This document shows positions 28,365 through 38,372 of a stretch of 64,000 nucleotides of DNA, piece after piece. The DNA is from Marinicella sediminis (GTDB lineage: Bacteria; Pseudomonadota; Gammaproteobacteria; Xanthomonadales; Marinicellaceae). A model generated the notes under the pieces. It was not told the DNA's origin, made no database searches, and was given only the letters and a program-made list of their open reading frames with translations. The position numbers were made by a program, and so were the translations under genes. The first letter of the stretch is position 1, and the number at the start of each line of letters is the position of its first letter. The stretch is from positions 1 through 64,000 of the forward strand of contig NZ_MVBD01000005.1 of assembly GCF_002000055.1 (NCBI RefSeq), given 5' to 3'.

Positions 28365-29195
28365 TCAAAGAATTGTGGCAATTCTTTCACCCAGTTTCAG
28401 TGGGCTGCCAGCTTTCAAATGAGGTTCAAATCCAATGCGACCTTCAGGGAACAGCATGATCACAGTTGAACCCATGTTAAAACGGCCCATTTCATCGCCT
28501 TTTTGGTATTGTGTTTTGCCTTCAGGGATCAGGTCGGTTACCTGGCTGGCATATGGTGGGGTGATCACCCCATTACTGATGGTTTCGATGCTTGAAACCA
28601 GAATGGCGCCGACATAAATGTACGCCATTTTGCCGAACGGCGTATGCAGGGTATTGACCAGTCGTTCATTGCGGGCAAACAGACGTGGGATTTTTTGGGT
28701 GGTCCAGTCTGCTACACTGAACAGTCGGCCAGGTACATGTCGCATGGCTTTGATTTCACATTTCACTGGTGCATGTAAGCGGTGATAATCTTTGGGTGAC
28801 AGGTAAATGGTGACAAACTGTCCGTTGAGGTAATCTGAGTCCAGCGAGCTGGCCAACAAATCTTTGATGGTGTAATGGTGACCTTTGGCTTGCAGGATTT
28901 CGTCTTTGTTGATTTGGCCTATCTGAGAAATAACCCCGTCAACCGGTGAAACCACACTGTCGGATGACTGGTCAACAGGGCGACTGCCTGGTTTGAGCGC
29001 CCTGGTGAAAAAAGCATTGAAATGTGGGTAATCAGCAAAATCTTTGGAAGCAGCTTCATCCAGATTGATATTGAATTTTTTAATCATGCGCTTCATGGTG
29101 AAGTTTTTCACCGGTTTGAAACGAATTCGCATCAGCTTGTGCATGATTTTTGACAGCAAGCGATGGGGTAAAATATATTGAAAGATCAGGGCCAT
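28365..29195 (-). CDS. psd: Phosphatidylserine decarboxylase proenzyme
   Basis: 276 residues. Makes phosphatidylethanolamine from phosphatidylserine at the inner membrane. The self-cleavage site that creates the pyruvoyl cofactor is G242-S243-T244 within F-N-M-G-S-T-V-I; the residue before GST is Met, where E. coli has Leu. The other catalytic residues fit D86 (S-P-V-D-G) and H141 (H-R-L-H-A-P). The start is 5 bp after the stop of the Sco gene, indicating co-transcription. Confidence 0.95.
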   Translation of the reverse strand: MALIFQYILPHRLLSKIMHKLMRIRFKPVKNFTMKRMIKKFNINLDEAASKDFADYPHFNAFFTRALKPGSRPVDQSSDSVVSPVDGVISQIGQINKDEILQAKGHHYTIKDLLASSLDSDYLNGQFVTIYLSPKDYHRLHAPVKCEIKAMRHVPGRLFSVADWTTQKIPRLFARNERLVNTLHTPFGKMAYIYVGAILVSSIETISNGVITPPYASQVTDLIPEGKTQYQKGDEMGRFNMGSTVIMLFPEGRIGFEPHLKAGSPLKLGERIATIL

Positions 29196-29200
29196 GGTAA

Positions 29201-29815
29201 TCAGGATTGGTTGATGAGTTGGATGAGGTCTGCGGCAATGGCATCGGCTTGGTGAGGCGCAGTAAACAAGCCAATGCGTTCCCCCTGTGGATTGATCACA
29301 AACAGGGCAGAGGCATGGTCAACATCATAGACCTGGTCGCCGATTTCATGATCTTCAACCCGGTAAGCCACGCCCAGCTGTGAGGCGATTGACAGGATAT
29401 TGGCTTCATCACCGGTCAGGGCGTAAAAATCCGGATTAAAATATTCAATGTAATCTTTCAGCAAAGCCGGGGTGTCGCGGTCCGGGTCAACAGAGACAAA
29501 AATGATGCGTGGTGGCTGGGTCCCGGTCGCTTTTATTTTTTGCTCTACTATTTGCAGATCCAGCAAGGTGGTTGGACAAATATCCGGACAATTGGCGAAT
29601 CCGAAAAACACCACTGAATATTCACCTTTAAATTGCTCGGCTTGCCAGGATTCGGACAAGTGGCTGGTGAGTTGAAAGCCTGAGAAAGGCTTGCCCTGAG
29701 GGAACAACTTCAGGGCCTGAAAATCAGTGGACGAAGTGTCTTGTTTGCCGCACCCGGCCAGTGCAAAAATGAACAGCATGGATGCGATTGATTTCAGTAC
29801 AGAAAGATTCCTCAT
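29201..29815 (-). CDS. SCO1/SenC family copper-binding lipoprotein
   Basis: 204 residues. Lipobox F-A-L-A-G-C with Cys22. Thioredoxin-like Sco fold with copper ligands C76 and C80 (C-P-D-I-C) and the distal histidine in D-V-D-H-A-S. Sco proteins load copper into, or reduce, the CuA site of cytochrome c oxidase. No cox genes are in the window. Upstream of psd by 5 bp. Confidence 0.92.
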   Translation of the reverse strand: MRNLSVLKSIASMLFIFALAGCGKQDTSSTDFQALKLFPQGKPFSGFQLTSHLSESWQAEQFKGEYSVVFFGFANCPDICPTTLLDLQIVEQKIKATGTQPPRIIFVSVDPDRDTPALLKDYIEYFNPDFYALTGDEANILSIASQLGVAYRVEDHEIGDQVYDVDHASALFVINPQGERIGLFTAPHQADAIAADLIQLINQS

Positions 29816-29887
29816 AAGCCTCTTTTAAGAGTTGACCTCTACAGTAAAAACAGGCATTGTATACCTTTTTGATCACAGGCGAAATAA

Positions 29888-30802
29888 GTGTCCATGGAGT
29901 TGCAGCATATTTTTGATCAATCAGTGGCGCAGCTAAAAGCACATGACCTGTTTTATGGGCATGGAGTGGCTGATGCAGAAGATGAAGTCATACTTTTGCT
30001 GATGCATGTCATGCAGGTGGATTTTGAATCCCTCAATCAAATGCAACAGGCGTTGGTGACTGATGAGCAGCAGCAGCAAATTGCCAGGCTATTGACTGAA
30101 CGGGTGTCCTCCAGAAAACCCATGGCTTATCTGATCGGCATGTCGGTGTTTGCCGGATTGATTTTTCGGGTAGATGAACGTGTCCTGATTCCCCGCTCAC
30201 CATTCGTCAGTTTAATCGACGAGGGTTTTGCTCCGTGGGTGGACATGTCCAGTGTGAGCCGCGTACTTGATATGTGTACCGGTTCGGGTTGCATTGGTTT
30301 GGCTGTGGCACATTACTTTCCAGATACCCAGGTGGATTTGGTCGACCTCAGTGAGCCGGCCCTTGACCTGGCCCGGTTGAATCAGGACAGACTGCAACTG
30401 ACAGATCGCACACGTTGTATTCATTCCGATCTGTTCGATTCTTTGGAAGAAGAAAGGTACGACCTGATCATTGCCAATCCTCCTTATGTGGATGAAGATG
30501 AATACCGCACTTTACCCGATGAATACCGGCACGAGCCGGAAATGGCACTGGTCAGTGACTGGCAAGGCATGCAACTGCCGGTCAGGATTCTGGCTGCAGC
30601 CGCGGGATACCTGAGTGAATCGGGTTGCCTGTTCCTTGAAGTCGGCTACAATGACGACGTATTGAATCGTTGTTTGCCGGATGTGCCCATCACCTGGGTT
30701 GATTTAACCGCCGGAGGGCATGGAATATGTGTCTTTAGCCGGCGGGATTTGTTAAAGTACCAGCCGCAATTTTCAGCATTTTTAAAAGCCCATGTCACAT
30801 AA
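29888..30802 (+). CDS. prmB: 50S ribosomal protein L3 N5-glutamine methyltransferase
   Basis: 304 residues; begins at a GTG (29888), with an ATG two codons later as an equal alternative. SAM-dependent methyltransferase with [10 protein letters not shown] (about 128-137) and the N-P-P-Y motif (197-200) that binds the substrate glutamine. [10 protein letters not shown] and the position directly before aroC favour PrmB over PrmC. Its end overlaps aroC by 11 bp. Confidence 0.92.
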   Translation: MSMELQHIFDQSVAQLKAHDLFYGHGVADAEDEVILLLMHVMQVDFESLNQMQQALVTDEQQQQIARLLTERVSSRKPMAYLIGMSVFAGLIFRVDERVLIPRSPFVSLIDEGFAPWVDMSSVSRVLDMCTGSGCIGLAVAHYFPDTQVDLVDLSEPALDLARLNQDRLQLTDRTRCIHSDLFDSLEEERYDLIIANPPYVDEDEYRTLPDEYRHEPEMALVSDWQGMQLPVRILAAAAGYLSESGCLFLEVGYNDDVLNRCLPDVPITWVDLTAGGHGICVFSRRDLLKYQPQFSAFLKAHVT

Positions 30803-31862
30803 TACATTTGGAAAAGTTTTGCGTTTCACATCATTCGGTGAGTCCCATGGAGCCACCATTGGCTGCGTGCTTGATGGGTTTCCGCCGGGCATGCCCATCA
30901 CTGAAGAAGAAATCAAAGTCGAACTAAAGCGACGGGCCACCGGCCAGTCACGTCATACCTCTCAACGAAAAGAGGCCGATGATGTGAACATCATATCCGG
31001 GGTGTTTGAAGGTGTTACCACAGGTCACCCAATCGCATTGTTGATTGAAAACACCGATGCCCGAAGCAAAGATTACACCAATATTGCCAAACAAATCAGG
31101 CCTGGTCATGCTGATTTCAGTTACTGGAAAAAATACGGTGTTCGCGATTACCGTGGTGGAGGTCGGTCTTCCGCCAGGGAAACCGCCATGCGGGTGGCAG
31201 CCGGCGCCCTGGCCAGAAAATGGTTGAAAATTCACCATGACATTGAAATCATTGCCTGGTTGTCCCAACTGGGAGAAATCGACCTGTCTCCGGGTGACTT
31301 AACCCGGATTGACGAAAGCCCTTTTTTCACTGGTGAAATTGATCGGGTAGCTGAACTTGACCAATACATGGATGCATTGCGCAAATCTGGTGATTCAGTG
31401 GGCGCCAGGATCAATGCCAAAGCCGTTGGCGTACCGGCCGGGCTGGGTGAACCAGTGTATGGTAAGCTCGATGCGGAGTTGGCCCTGGCCATGATGAGCA
31501 TCAATGCCACCAAAGGGGTGGAAATCGGAGCTGGTTTTGATTCAGTGAGTCAACATGGATCAGTACACCGCGATGAAATCATCGACGGTGAATTTGACAG
31601 CAATCATGCAGGCGGAATTCTGGCAGGGGTTTCCACTGGTCAGGACATCACCCTCAGTGTGGCGTTTAAGCCGACATCTTCACTGCGTTTGCCGGCTAAA
31701 AGCATTGATGTGGATGGTCAGCCCATTGAAGTGGTGACCAAAGGCCGGCATGATCCTTGTGTCGGAATCAGGGCAACCCCCATTGTGGAAGCCATGATGG
31801 CGCTGGTGATCATGGATCATTTGATGCGTCACCAGGCGCAAACCCAATCACACCAAAGATAA
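30792..31862 (+). CDS. aroC: Chorismate synthase
   Basis: 356 residues. Last step of the shikimate pathway: 5-enolpyruvylshikimate-3-phosphate to chorismate, FMN-dependent. Signatures [32 protein letters not shown] and the C-terminal [13 protein letters not shown] are intact. Overlaps prmB; supplies chorismate to the trp branch encoded a few kb downstream. Confidence 0.97.
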   Translation: MSHNTFGKVLRFTSFGESHGATIGCVLDGFPPGMPITEEEIKVELKRRATGQSRHTSQRKEADDVNIISGVFEGVTTGHPIALLIENTDARSKDYTNIAKQIRPGHADFSYWKKYGVRDYRGGGRSSARETAMRVAAGALARKWLKIHHDIEIIAWLSQLGEIDLSPGDLTRIDESPFFTGEIDRVAELDQYMDALRKSGDSVGARINAKAVGVPAGLGEPVYGKLDAELALAMMSINATKGVEIGAGFDSVSQHGSVHRDEIIDGEFDSNHAGGILAGVSTGQDITLSVAFKPTSSLRLPAKSIDVDGQPIEVVTKGRHDPCVGIRATPIVEAMMALVIMDHLMRHQAQTQSHQR

Positions 31863-31904
31863 CAAACATAACCAAAACATTCATTTCTCGGATCTCATAA
31901 AAAC

Positions 31905-32933
31905 ATGACTCAAAAATACAATGTGGCGGTGGTAGGAGCCACCGGAGCAGTGGGTAAAACCATGCTGGACATCCTGCAGGAAAGACAATTTCCTGTGGCA
32001 AAAATTTTTCCACTGGCCAGTGAGCGCAGTGCAGGAGAAACCATTGATTTCAATAAACAGGAAGTCATGGTTGGCAATCTGGCAGACTTTGATTTCAGCC
32101 AGGCTGACATTGCCTTGTTCTCCGCAGGCGGTGGTGTTTCAGCTGAATATGCCCCCAAAGCAGCCTCGGCCCGCTGTGTGGTGATAGACAACACATCCTA
32201 TTTCAGAAATGAGCAGGACATCCCGTTGGTGGTGCCTGAGGTTAACCCCCAGGCCATTGGTGAATACACCAACAGTTACATCATTGCCAATCCTAATTGT
32301 TCAACCATTCAAATGCTGGTGGCTTTGGCACCGATTCACAGGGCGGTGGGAATCACCAGGATCAATGTGGCCACATATCAATCGGTTTCAGGCGCCGGTA
32401 ACAAAGGCATTGATGAACTGTCAGAACAGACCCGTTCATTGTTGAATTTCAAACCACTGAAAACCAGCGCTTTTTCTCAACAAATTGCTTTTAACGTGAT
32501 TCCTCAGATTGACCAGTTCCAGGACAACGGCTACACCAGGGAAGAAATGAAAATGGTTTGGGAAACCCATAAAATTCTGGCAGATTCCTCCATACGGGTG
32601 AACCCAACCTGTGTCAGGGTGCCTGTGTTTTATGGTCATGCAGAAGCGGTACACATCGAAACGAGAGACAAGATCACAGCAGCTGAAGCCAGTCAGATTC
32701 TCAGTCAATCACCAGGCGTGCAATTGATGGATCAGCCAGGTCAACTGGAATATCCTTCTCCGGCAGTGCATGCAGCAGGGAATGACCCGGTATTTGTTGG
32801 TCGGATTCGTGAAGACATCAGCCATGAGAAGGGATTAAACTTGTGGATTGTCTCTGATAATATCCGTAAAGGCGCGGCGTTAAACAGTGTGCAAATCGCT
32901 GAAAATCTGATAAAAATACTGGATAAAGAGTAA
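31905..32933 (+). CDS. asd: Aspartate-semialdehyde dehydrogenase
   Basis: 342 residues. Reduces aspartyl phosphate to the semialdehyde for Lys/DAP, Met and Thr synthesis. NADP-binding G-A-T-G-A-V-G (11-17), nucleophile C132 in N-P-N-C-S-T and the R-V-P-V-F-Y-G-H segment with the catalytic His. Its length and V-G-A-T-G-A-V-G fit the short group typical of many non-enteric bacteria. In pseudomonads asd also precedes fimV. Confidence 0.95.
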   Translation: MTQKYNVAVVGATGAVGKTMLDILQERQFPVAKIFPLASERSAGETIDFNKQEVMVGNLADFDFSQADIALFSAGGGVSAEYAPKAASARCVVIDNTSYFRNEQDIPLVVPEVNPQAIGEYTNSYIIANPNCSTIQMLVALAPIHRAVGITRINVATYQSVSGAGNKGIDELSEQTRSLLNFKPLKTSAFSQQIAFNVIPQIDQFQDNGYTREEMKMVWETHKILADSSIRVNPTCVRVPVFYGHAEAVHIETRDKITAAEASQILSQSPGVQLMDQPGQLEYPSPAVHAAGNDPVFVGRIREDISHEKGLNLWIVSDNIRKGAALNSVQIAENLIKILDKE

Positions 32934-33045
32934 GTTAGCTCATTTTTTTTAGATAAATTCTTGGCTTTTTATTGTAGAATTAGTTACCATCAATATCGAA
33001 TGATAAAAATCTCACCATTACAAACGTAAAAGCATTGGGTAAATT

Positions 33046-35688
33046 ATGAAGAAAAAATTGATTTTATTGACCTTGGTTATGAGTTTAACCATTGTTTCGC
33101 AATCAACATTCTCCCTGGGAATGGGAAATATACAGGTCTATTCTTCTCTGGATGAACCGTTGCGTGCCAACATCGAGTTAATCGTCAGCCCCGATGAAGA
33201 TTTGCAAAACCTGACGGTGACCCTGGCATCCTCTGCTGATTATCAGCGGGTGGGACTGGACAGGTCATTTGTGCCAGGTAATATTTCTGTGGCACTGGAT
33301 GAGAACAATCCCACGATAGTCAATGTCACTTCCAACGGACCGGTTTCCGAACCCATTGTCAGTTTGCTGTTGGATGTGAATTGGAACAATGGTCGAATCT
33401 TGCGTGAATTCACAGTTTTACTCGATCCACCTGCTTACGAAGTCAGTTCAGCTGACGTGCAAGTCAATAATGTGGTGGTGGACCAGGTTGGTGAGGCTGT
33501 GGTTGAAGACACCAATGATGAACAGCCACAATTGCAGGAACGCACGGCTCCGGCTGAACAAACCGTGACCACATACACCAATGAAGATGTGCAGGCAGAT
33601 TCAGCGGCCACAGAATTGAGTCGTGATTCTTATGACAGCGAAGTATTTGTCAATGCCGGTGATACATTATGGGGTATTGCCAATCGCAACAAACTGGGTG
33701 GGTTGTCAACCAACCAGATGATGATCGCGATATTTAACAACAACAGTTCGGCATTCATTGATAATAACATCAATAAGCTGATCAAAGGGAGCCGCCTGAC
33801 CATGCCAACAATGGCAGAAGCAGAAGCCATCAGTTACAGTGAAGCACTGGCTGAAGTTGAATCTCATAATCAGAACTGGTCTGGTTCAGCAGCCACCGAT
33901 TACAGCAGCTTTCAAACCACCACTGACGATGACCTGACCGATGAGTATGACAGCGCGTCACTTGATTATGGTGTGCAGTTGTCTGGTGGTGACAGTGATG
34001 GTTCCGACAACGGCCAAACCAACGCAGATGCCGGTGATGATGACAGCACCTCTTTAACTGCAGAAGAAGCCTTTAACCAGGAAAGTCAGCAGGCAGACAT
34101 GCAAGACCGGATTTCAGAACTCGAAGACATTGTTGAACAACAACAGTCTGTCATTGAAATTCAGGATGGCGGGCTTTCGAACCTGGAAAATCAACTGGCA
34201 GAAGCCAACGAAGGTGATTCTGTGGCCATGACCGATGATGGCATGGAAGAAGGTGTTGCTGTGGATGACAACCTGGTGGATGATGTATGGGACACTCCTG
34301 TGGATGATGCAACCACAGATGGTGGTCTTGATCTGCAACTGACTGATGTGGACACAACAGCCACAGATGATGACATGTCCGGCATTTCAGGCACTGGCAG
34401 TGATACAGAGAGTGAAGAACTTGATGGTGCTGTTCAGCCTGCAGAAGAAAGTGCCGACAAATCGCCTCCTAAATTCACCGCTGTTCCTGCACAAACTGAA
34501 TCAATGGTCGATAAAACCATTAATTGGGTGATGGACAACCTGCAGTGGGTACTGATTGGTTTGGTTGGCTTGATTCTGGTGATTTTTGTGCCCAGATTCC
34601 TGAGCAATCGAGGAGCAGGAGACGAGGAAGAAACCAGTTTCCTGGATGACATCAAGCAACGCAATAAAGAAGCAGATGAGCTGGATGACCCGACTGAAAT
34701 GGCGGATACCAAACTCAATGCCCCATTGCCCGATGATGCAGATTCCGCTACTGAAGATGAGGCTGAAGAGGTTGATTCTGATGAAGATGGTGATGTCCTG
34801 GCAGAGCTTGATAAGTCCATTATGTTTGGCGACCAGGAAGAACAGGATGATGACATCAGTCAATTATTGGATGAAGCTGAGCAATCTGATCCGGTTTCCA
34901 CAGATGATGGTGGTTTTGATCTTGATGGCTTCCTTGATGATGACAACGATGATGAAGCCGAAGGTGATGTTGAGGACGATTTGACTGAAAGTGGGGTTGA
35001 ACCTGAAGCCGAAGAATCTTTAGTCGCTGATGATCTCAGTGATGATGATTTTAATTTTGATCTGGATGACCTGGAAGATGATGGCGATTCTACCAAAACC
35101 CTGGAGCGCGATCTGAGCGAGTCTCAGAAAGCAGCACTGGGTAGCGAAGATTCAGATGAAACAATGGATGAGTCTGATGATGATTTCGATTTAAATTTGG
35201 AAGATGAATTTGCAGAGCTGGATTTGGATGACGATGACAGTGATGATGCGGAAACAGCAGTTGAAGTCGATGATGCCTCTGAATCAGATGCTGATGAGAT
35301 TGATTTTGACGAAGATTTCGACTTCGATCTTGACGATGAATTGGATGACATGGTTGCAGATGATGCTGCTGATGAAGAAACTCCGGTTGAAGTCGCTGTA
35401 GATGAAGCCGCGGACGATGAGGAATTCGATGATATTCTGGATTTGTCTGATGATGACAGCGATGATTTTAACATTGATGAAGGTGATGACACGATGGATG
35501 ATGAGTTGGATTTAGGCCTTGAAGGTCTGCTGGATGAAGGCGATGCCATTGACACCAAACTGGATCTGGCAAAAGCCTATCTGGATATGGGTGATAATGA
35601 AGGCGCGAAAAACCTGCTTGAAGAAGTGGCCTCAGAAGGTAATGATTCACAGGTCGAAGCTGCCAGGAAATTGCTGGATGATATGTAA
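33046..35688 (+). CDS. fimV: FimV/HubP-type polar hub protein
   Basis: 880 residues. Order: signal peptide (about 1-25), FimV N-terminal domain with Y-S-S-L-D-E-P-L-R-A-N-I-E-L (about 30-135), LysM peptidoglycan-binding domain with N-A-G-D-T-L-W-G-I-A (about 198-251), coiled coil (about 351-390), one transmembrane helix (about 496-518), a very acidic cytoplasmic stretch of some 300 residues dominated by D and E, and the C-terminal FimV/TPR-like cap (about 835-880, K-L-D-L-A-K-A-Y-L-D-M-G-D). Known role: polar localisation of type IV pili, twitching motility and chemotaxis or flagellar proteins. No pil genes are nearby. Strong terminator after the stop. Confidence 0.93.
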   Translation: MKKKLILLTLVMSLTIVSQSTFSLGMGNIQVYSSLDEPLRANIELIVSPDEDLQNLTVTLASSADYQRVGLDRSFVPGNISVALDENNPTIVNVTSNGPVSEPIVSLLLDVNWNNGRILREFTVLLDPPAYEVSSADVQVNNVVVDQVGEAVVEDTNDEQPQLQERTAPAEQTVTTYTNEDVQADSAATELSRDSYDSEVFVNAGDTLWGIANRNKLGGLSTNQMMIAIFNNNSSAFIDNNINKLIKGSRLTMPTMAEAEAISYSEALAEVESHNQNWSGSAATDYSSFQTTTDDDLTDEYDSASLDYGVQLSGGDSDGSDNGQTNADAGDDDSTSLTAEEAFNQESQQADMQDRISELEDIVEQQQSVIEIQDGGLSNLENQLAEANEGDSVAMTDDGMEEGVAVDDNLVDDVWDTPVDDATTDGGLDLQLTDVDTTATDDDMSGISGTGSDTESEELDGAVQPAEESADKSPPKFTAVPAQTESMVDKTINWVMDNLQWVLIGLVGLILVIFVPRFLSNRGAGDEEETSFLDDIKQRNKEADELDDPTEMADTKLNAPLPDDADSATEDEAEEVDSDEDGDVLAELDKSIMFGDQEEQDDDISQLLDEAEQSDPVSTDDGGFDLDGFLDDDNDDEAEGDVEDDLTESGVEPEAEESLVADDLSDDDFNFDLDDLEDDGDSTKTLERDLSESQKAALGSEDSDETMDESDDDFDLNLEDEFAELDLDDDDSDDAETAVEVDDASESDADEIDFDEDFDFDLDDELDDMVADDAADEETPVEVAVDEAADDEEFDDILDLSDDDSDDFNIDEGDDTMDDELDLGLEGLLDEGDAIDTKLDLAKAYLDMGDNEGAKNLLEEVASEGNDSQVEAARKLLDDM

Positions 35689-35706
35689 ATCATTTTCTGC
35701 ATAACA

Positions 35707-35712
35707 TATAAT
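35707..35712 (+). promoter_or_regulatory. Perfect -10 hexamer preceding truA
   Basis: TATAAT at 35707-35712; the best -35 match 17 bases upstream is poor (TGTAAA, 35684-35689). The start point would fall near 35719, inside the left arm of the fimV terminator, giving a leader of about 20 bases. Confidence 0.45.
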
Positions 35713-35740
35713 AAGCCGGATCTTAGATTCGGCTTTTTTT
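35713..35740 (+). terminator. Intrinsic terminator of fimV, abutting the truA start
   Basis: AAGCCGGATC (35713-35722), TTA loop, GATTCGGCTT (35726-35735): ten pairs including one G-T. It continues into a T-run ending at 35740. The truA ATG is the very next base. Confidence 0.88.
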
Positions 35741-36517
35741 ATGCGTATTGCCTGTGGGGTAGAGTACGACGGAGAACCTTTTTTCGGTTTCCAGATTCAG
35801 GCTCAGGAGCCAACTGTTCAGTCTTGTCTGCAAAAAGCCATAGCGGTGGTGGCCAATCATGATGTGATTGTGCATTGTTCGGGCCGCACTGATACGGGAG
35901 TCAGTGCACGTCACCAGGTCATCCATTTTGAAACAGATTCACACAGAACTGACTGGCAATGGACCATGGGCATCAATAAAAACCTTCATAAGGGTATCAG
36001 TATCCTGTGGGTTAAAGAGGTTCCTGATGACTTCCATGCCAGGTTTTCTGCCATCAGCCGGAGTTATGAATACCGCATACTTAACCGTTCTGTCAGGCCG
36101 GCCATCAATCGCCATCATTTGACATGGATTGCACACCCGCTGAATCATAATGACATGCATCAGGCTGTACAAACACTGATAGGAACACATGACTTTAATG
36201 CTTTGAGGTCATCACAATGTCAGTCTCATGTATCAGTCAAAACCATTCATCACGCTGCTGTGATCAGATCAGGTGATCTGATCAGTCTGAGGGTTACAGC
36301 CAACGGTTTTTTGCATCACATGATCAGGAACATAGTGGGTACTTTGTTGCCCATCGGCAAAGGCCACAAACCAGTCAGTTGGATGGCAGAGGTGCTTGCC
36401 AGTCTGGACCGGCGTCAGGCAGGCATGACCGCTCCGCCTAATGGATTGGCCTTTGAACAAGTGATTTATCCGGAAAAATATGACATACCAACCATCAAAT
36501 CAAGTAATCAGGATTAA
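35741..36517 (+). CDS. truA: tRNA pseudouridine(38-40) synthase
   Basis: 258 residues. Modifies U38-U40 in the anticodon stem-loop. The start M-R-I-A-C-G-V-E-Y-D-G aligns with the conserved start of TruA, so the ATG at 35741 is credible even though it has no ribosome-binding site and directly follows a terminator. Catalytic aspartate in G-R-T-D-T-G-V (near 48); W-V-K-E-V-P-D-D-F-H-A-R-F-S-A is the other signature. Its 3' end overlaps trpF by 38 bp, tying tRNA modification to the trp genes as in other gammaproteobacteria. Confidence 0.95.
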   Translation: MRIACGVEYDGEPFFGFQIQAQEPTVQSCLQKAIAVVANHDVIVHCSGRTDTGVSARHQVIHFETDSHRTDWQWTMGINKNLHKGISILWVKEVPDDFHARFSAISRSYEYRILNRSVRPAINRHHLTWIAHPLNHNDMHQAVQTLIGTHDFNALRSSQCQSHVSVKTIHHAAVIRSGDLISLRVTANGFLHHMIRNIVGTLLPIGKGHKPVSWMAEVLASLDRRQAGMTAPPNGLAFEQVIYPEKYDIPTIKSSNQD

Positions 36518-37136
36518 ATTCTGCGGTCTCACAAATTCCGCTGATGTGCTGGCGGCTGCAGACAGCGGTGCCGATGCTGTGGGGTTTGTGTTTGTCAGCC
36601 AAAGCCGCAGATACCTCACAACCGAACAAGCCGTGGAGCTGGTCAATTTGGCTAAAAAGCATGATCTGCTGACTGTCGCTTTGTTCGCTAATCAATCAGC
36701 CGAGGAAGTTTGTGAAGTGGTCGCCCGGATTGAGCCTGAAGTGTTACAGTTTCATGGAGACGAATCGGTCATATTCTGTGAGCAGTTTGATCGGCCTTAC
36801 TGGAAAGCCATACCCATGTTGTCTACCAATGACTGGTTGGCATATGCCAAACAGTATGCCTCAGCTGATGCCTGGTTACTGGACTCATTTGGTGGCAGTC
36901 AAATTGGCGGATCAGGGACAAAATTTGTCTGGTTCGAAATACCATCCATTTACCGCAATAAAGTGATTCTGGCAGGTGGTATTGATGCCAGTAACGTTTG
37001 TCAGGCAATCGCTGAGACCGGTGTGACTTTTATTGATACCAGTAGTGGAATTGAGTCTTCACCTGGCGTAAAATCCAAAGAAAAAATGCAGGCCATGGTG
37101 ACGCAGATCAGATCTGTCAGCCGGGAGCCTGAATAA
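36480..37136 (+). CDS. trpF: Phosphoribosylanthranilate isomerase
   Basis: 218 residues. Third dedicated step of tryptophan synthesis. TIM-barrel with catalytic cysteine in K-F-C-G-L-T and catalytic aspartate in L-D-S-F-G-G (near residue 135); phosphate-binding segments L-A-G-G-I-D and S-S-G-I-E-S-S-P-G. The ATG at 36480 lies inside truA; any later start would remove the first beta strand, so the overlap is probably real. Confidence 0.93.
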   Translation: MTYQPSNQVIRIKFCGLTNSADVLAAADSGADAVGFVFVSQSRRYLTTEQAVELVNLAKKHDLLTVALFANQSAEEVCEVVARIEPEVLQFHGDESVIFCEQFDRPYWKAIPMLSTNDWLAYAKQYASADAWLLDSFGGSQIGGSGTKFVWFEIPSIYRNKVILAGGIDASNVCQAIAETGVTFIDTSSGIESSPGVKSKEKMQAMVTQIRSVSREPE

Positions 37137-37166
37137 CCATTACCCATTAACCAACCTGAAAAAATC

Positions 37167-38372
37167 ATGACAATTACATATTCTGAATTCCCCGACTCCA
37201 GAGGACACTTCGGTACCTTTGGAGGTGTGTTTGCCAGCGAAACGCTGATGCACTGTCTTGAAGAGCTGAAAGAGGCGTATCATCGCCTGAAACATGACGA
37301 AGCTTTCCTGACGCAGTTTAACCATGACCTGGCTGATTACGTCGGCAGGCCATCTCCCTTGTACTTCGCTGAACGACTGACAGACCAAGCAGGAGGGGCC
37401 AGAATCTGGCTGAAAAGAGAAGACCTCAATCACACCGGTGCTCATAAAATCAACAACACCGTCGGCCAGATATTATTGGCCAAAGCCATGGGCAAAAAAC
37501 GCATCATTGCAGAAACCGGAGCGGGTCAGCATGGTGTGGCCACGGCCACGGTGGCTGCCAGACTGGGTTTGGAATGTGTGGTTTATATGGGCGAAGTTGA
37601 CATTGCCAGACAGGCCATCAATGTCTATCGGATGAAATTGATGGGTGCTGAAGTGCGCAGTGTGGATTCGGGTTCTAAAACCCTCAAGGATGCATTGAAT
37701 GAGGCCATGCGTGATTGGGTGACTCATGTGGATGATACCTTTTACATCATCGGAACGGTTGCTGGTCCTGACCCTTATCCGCAGATGGTCAGGGATTTTA
37801 ACTCGGTCATTGGTCGTGAAACCAAAAAACAGTTTGCTGAAAAAGTTGGCGGGTTACCCGATGCATTGGTGGCTTGTGTGGGTGGCGGATCAAATGCCAT
37901 TGGCTTGTTCCACCCATTTCTGGATGACCAGGAAGTCGCCATTTATGGAGTTGAAGCCGGTGGTCATGGTGTTTCAACCGGTGAACATGCCGCATCGATC
38001 TCTGCTGGAAAAGTAGGTGTGTTGCATGGTAACAGGACCTATGTCATGTCTGATAAGCAAGGGCAAATCATCGAAACCCATTCGATCTCGGCTGGTTTGG
38101 ATTATCCCGGGGTCGGCCCTGAGCATGCATTCCTGAATCAAACCGGGCGGGCCAATTATGTTTCTATCAATGATGATGAAGCATTGGCTGCTTTTCATCA
38201 ACTCACCCGGGTTGAGGGCATCTTGCCTGCTCTGGAAAGCGCTCATGCCGTGGCATACGCGGTTAAACTGGCCGCCAGTATGAGCAAAGAACAAAACATT
38301 GTGGTCAATTTATCAGGTCGTGGAGACAAAGACGTGCACACCATTGCCGCCATTGAAGGGGTTGACGTATGA
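37167..38372 (+). CDS. trpB: Tryptophan synthase beta chain
   Basis: 401 residues. PLP enzyme joining indole and serine. PLP lysine K94 in [10 protein letters not shown], the [10 protein letters not shown] loop and the phosphate-binding G-G-G-S-N-A-I-G motif are intact, as is the start [14 protein letters not shown]. TrpB1 type by length and by pairing with trpA, with which it overlaps by 4 bp (ATGA). Confidence 0.97.
   Translation: MTITYSEFPDSRGHFGTFGGVFASETLMHCLEELKEAYHRLKHDEAFLTQFNHDLADYVGRPSPLYFAERLTDQAGGARIWLKREDLNHTGAHKINNTVGQILLAKAMGKKRIIAETGAGQHGVATATVAARLGLECVVYMGEVDIARQAINVYRMKLMGAEVRSVDSGSKTLKDALNEAMRDWVTHVDDTFYIIGTVAGPDPYPQMVRDFNSVIGRETKKQFAEKVGGLPDALVACVGGGSNAIGLFHPFLDDQEVAIYGVEAGGHGVSTGEHAASISAGKVGVLHGNRTYVMSDKQGQIIETHSISAGLDYPGVGPEHAFLNQTGRANYVSINDDEALAAFHQLTRVEGILPALESAHAVAYAVKLAASMSKEQNIVVNLSGRGDKDVHTIAAIEGVDV

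Noticed and set aside
34434-35558. Long serine-rich minus-strand open frames across fimV
   Set aside because: They are the antisense of GAT/GAA (Asp/Glu) codon runs in the acidic part of FimV, which read as Ser/Ile-rich frames; composition artefact.
36480-36517. 38-bp truA/trpF overlap as a sequencing error
   Set aside because: Both proteins keep their expected ends and starts in the overlap; no frameshift is needed.
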